Shown here: piece by piece, positions 4,998 through 5,912 of the stretch
How the letters are laid out: every line of letters starts with the position of its first letter
Position numbering within the stretch: position 1 is the first letter of the stretch
From: Candidatus Hydrogenedentota bacterium
Lineage (GTDB): Bacteria; Hydrogenedentota; Hydrogenedentia; Hydrogenedentales; SLHB01
Direction: 5' to 3'
Length of the DNA stretch: 5,912 nucleotides
Assembly (NCBI GenBank): GCA_007136375.1
Contig: SLHB01000212.1
Location: 1 to 5,912 of the forward strand
Position numbers and translations under genes: made by a program
Notes under the pieces: model-generated
What the model was told of the DNA's origin: nothing
The model's database searches: none
The model's input: only the letters and a program-made list of their open reading frames with translations

Positions 4998-5279
4998 TCA
5001 GCTTTCCATACCGATTCCGAACATCCGTTCGAGATCGTACTCGCTGTAAGCCCGGAAGGTGATAACGGTTTGGGTCTTCACGATTCCGTCGAGCTTAAGC
5101 ATATGATTGGTCACTAGGTCAGCCAGTTCATCGTTGGTTTTGACTCGCACCACGCTGATCAGGTCCCATTCCCCGGCCGTTGAATACACTTCGGTGACCC
5201 CGGACAGGCCTAGCAGCGCTTGGGCGGTCTCGTTGACCGCGTCACGCCGCGCATTAGTCAACACAAAGGCGGTTACCAT
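4998..5279 (-). CDS. Stand-alone Lrp/AsnC ligand-binding (RAM) domain protein
   Basis: The 93-residue product matches only the effector-binding half of Lrp/AsnC regulators. An initial strand (MVTAFVLTNA) leads into a helix, then LSGVTEVYSTAGEWDLISVVRV (25-46). This is the family's core beta-alpha-beta with the AGEWDL turn. NDELADLVTNHMLKLDGIVKTQTVITF (49-75) completes the ferredoxin-like fold. There is no helix-turn-helix, and the length is right for a free-standing RAM protein (about 75-95 residues). Such proteins oligomerise and bind amino acids; they may act as ligand sensors or combine with full-length Lrp proteins. The ATG follows a purine-rich GAGGGAAGGGA. It is the first gene after a promoter-like sequence that overlaps the glycosyltransferase stop, so it may lead a five-gene transcript. 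It could still be mono-cistronic, because the 59-bp gap to the next gene is not diagnostic. Confidence 0.9.
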   Translation of the reverse strand: MVTAFVLTNARRDAVNETAQALLGLSGVTEVYSTAGEWDLISVVRVKTNDELADLVTNHMLKLDGIVKTQTVITFRAYSEYDLERMFGIGMES

Positions 5280-5297
5280 CAGTCCCTTCCCTCAATC

Positions 5298-5315
5298 GAC
5301 GGCGGATACACCGTC
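5298..5315 (-). other. Small hairpin in the leader of the Lrp-like gene
   Basis: GACGGTG and CGCCGTC form a 7-bp stem (one G-U pair) with a TATC loop, ending about 18 nt before the ATG and just upstream of the Shine-Dalgarno. It could tune translation. No known riboswitch or leader motif is recognised. Confidence 0.4.
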
Positions 5316-5398
5316 AAAGGCGCATACCTTCGTTAACATTGACGCCATTGGAGCCGATAACTTCAATTCGAGGCGCGGCCCGGAGGCGTAAAGGCTTC

Positions 5399-5427
5399 AG
5401 TCTACCCCCGGAAAGCGAAGGGGTCAA
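5399..5427 (-). promoter_or_regulatory. Sigma-70-like promoter for the Lrp-like gene and downstream unit
   Basis: On the minus strand TTGACC (5427-5422) is separated by exactly 17 bp from TAGACT (5404-5399). Both hexamers are close to the TTGACA/TATAAT consensus. The -35 hexamer contains the TGA stop codon of the upstream glycosyltransferase (5426-5424). Transcription would start near 5392, leaving a leader of about 110 nt before the Lrp-like ATG. It is the best promoter candidate in the window and would serve the genes down to the reductase if no terminator intervenes. Confidence 0.6.
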
Positions 5428-5912
5428 GGCGCGGGCCCGCCGCCGGGCGGGGCCTGTCGCGTTGGCGCCCGGGTAAACGCGGCGCGGAAGAGCTTCGCGT
5501 AGATGCGGACGGAATCCTCGAACCACCGGAAATGGGACGACCGGTTGCCGGGCTCGTAGATGGTCTGAATGGGCGCGGTGGTCACGGTGTAGCCTTCGCG
5601 GAGGGCCTTCAGGAGAATCGTCATCTCCGTCTCGTACCGGCCGCCGGGAACAGTTTCCAGGACATCCTCGACGAGCCGCCGGCTGTGGATACGATACCCG
5701 GACTGCGTGTCCGGCAGGGCGCGGCCAAACAGCGCGCGGGTCAGCCACATGGTCAGGTGGTTTCCGAACCGGCTGCGCAGCGGCGCCCCGCTCCGCAAAA
5801 AGACACGGGAGCCAATGACCAGGTCGGCGTTTTCCGACTGAAAAACTTCGTACAGCCCGGGCAAATCGGCGGGATCGTGCTGGCCGTCCGCGTCAGCCAC
5901 GGCGACGGCCAC
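5424..5912 (-). CDS. Family 2 glycosyltransferase, C-terminal 162 residues (runs off right edge)
   Basis: The frame is open from the right edge to a TGA at 5426-5424. It begins in the catalytic core: ADADGQHDP (6-14) contains the DxD metal- and nucleotide-sugar-binding motif of GT-A family 2 enzymes, and LVIGSR (31-36) follows. PDTQSGYRIHSRRL (67-80) is the conserved D-x-x-x-G-Y-R block of dolichol- or undecaprenyl-phosphate sugar transferases. ETEM (94-97) and PIQTIYEPGNRSSHF (114-128) complete the domain. The chain ends shortly after with a Pro/Gly-rich tail and no membrane helices, as in the soluble Dpm1-type subgroup. It likely transfers a hexose from a nucleotide sugar to a polyprenyl phosphate; the sugar cannot be read from sequence. 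About 80 residues of N-terminus lie outside the window. Confidence 0.9.
   Translation of the reverse strand: MAVAVADADGQHDPADLPGLYEVFQSENADLVIGSRVFLRSGAPLRSRFGNHLTMWLTRALFGRALPDTQSGYRIHSRRLVEDVLETVPGGRYETEMTILLKALREGYTVTTAPIQTIYEPGNRSSHFRWFEDSVRIYAKLFRAAFTRAPTRQAPPGGGPAP

Noticed and set aside
4180..5049. 289-codon plus-strand open frame opposite the hydrolase-like gene
   Set aside because: It runs antisense to a gene with an excellent Shine-Dalgarno and GxSxG motif and continues into the Lrp-like gene; no domain is visible.
1..5912. CRISPR array, tRNA, rRNA or toxin-antitoxin and defence genes
   Set aside because: No regularly spaced repeats, tRNA-like cloverleaf, rRNA blocks or defence-family motifs were seen on either strand. 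The only repeats are the two 173-bp copies and the 13-bp tandem pair.

Overview
The window is a GC-rich bacterial chromosomal segment in which every recognisable gene is read leftward (minus strand). Shine-Dalgarno sequences are purine-rich and well spaced, GTG starts are used twice, and one product carries a Sec-type signal peptide. This points to a free-living, probably Gram-negative bacterium. The gene set does not fix the phylum, so no taxon is asserted.

Reading from the right in transcription order, the window opens (5912-5424) with the C-terminal part of a family 2 glycosyltransferase of the polyprenyl-phosphate sugar transferase type. A sigma-70-like promoter overlaps its stop codon and faces a possible five-gene unit. 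That unit contains a stand-alone Lrp/AsnC ligand-binding (RAM) domain protein, an alpha/beta-hydrolase-like protein with a GxSxG elbow, a class I SAM-dependent methyltransferase, a membrane-anchored TPR protein and a RibD-C/DHFR-like reductase. The gaps are 59, 65, 44 and 11 bp. The last two genes look translationally coupled, because the TPR stop codon lies in the reductase Shine-Dalgarno.

The unit ends at a decayed IS256-family (Mutator-type) insertion sequence (about 2165-1827). Only the C-terminal part of its transposase remains, spread over three frames, together with a probable terminal inverted repeat.

Left of the IS remnant are two genes usually linked to stress physiology: a secreted protein with two PRC-barrel domains (1617-652) and the start of a YciF/DUF892 ferritin-like protein (253 to beyond the left edge). 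Each is preceded by a copy of the same segment of about 173 bp (copies about 89% identical by eye). Between them lie a long imperfect hairpin and a five-tract G-quadruplex motif. The duplicated upstream cassette, which implies shared control of two unrelated proteins or a dispersed repeat family, is the most unusual thing here. No CRISPR array, tRNA, rRNA or recognised defence system was seen.
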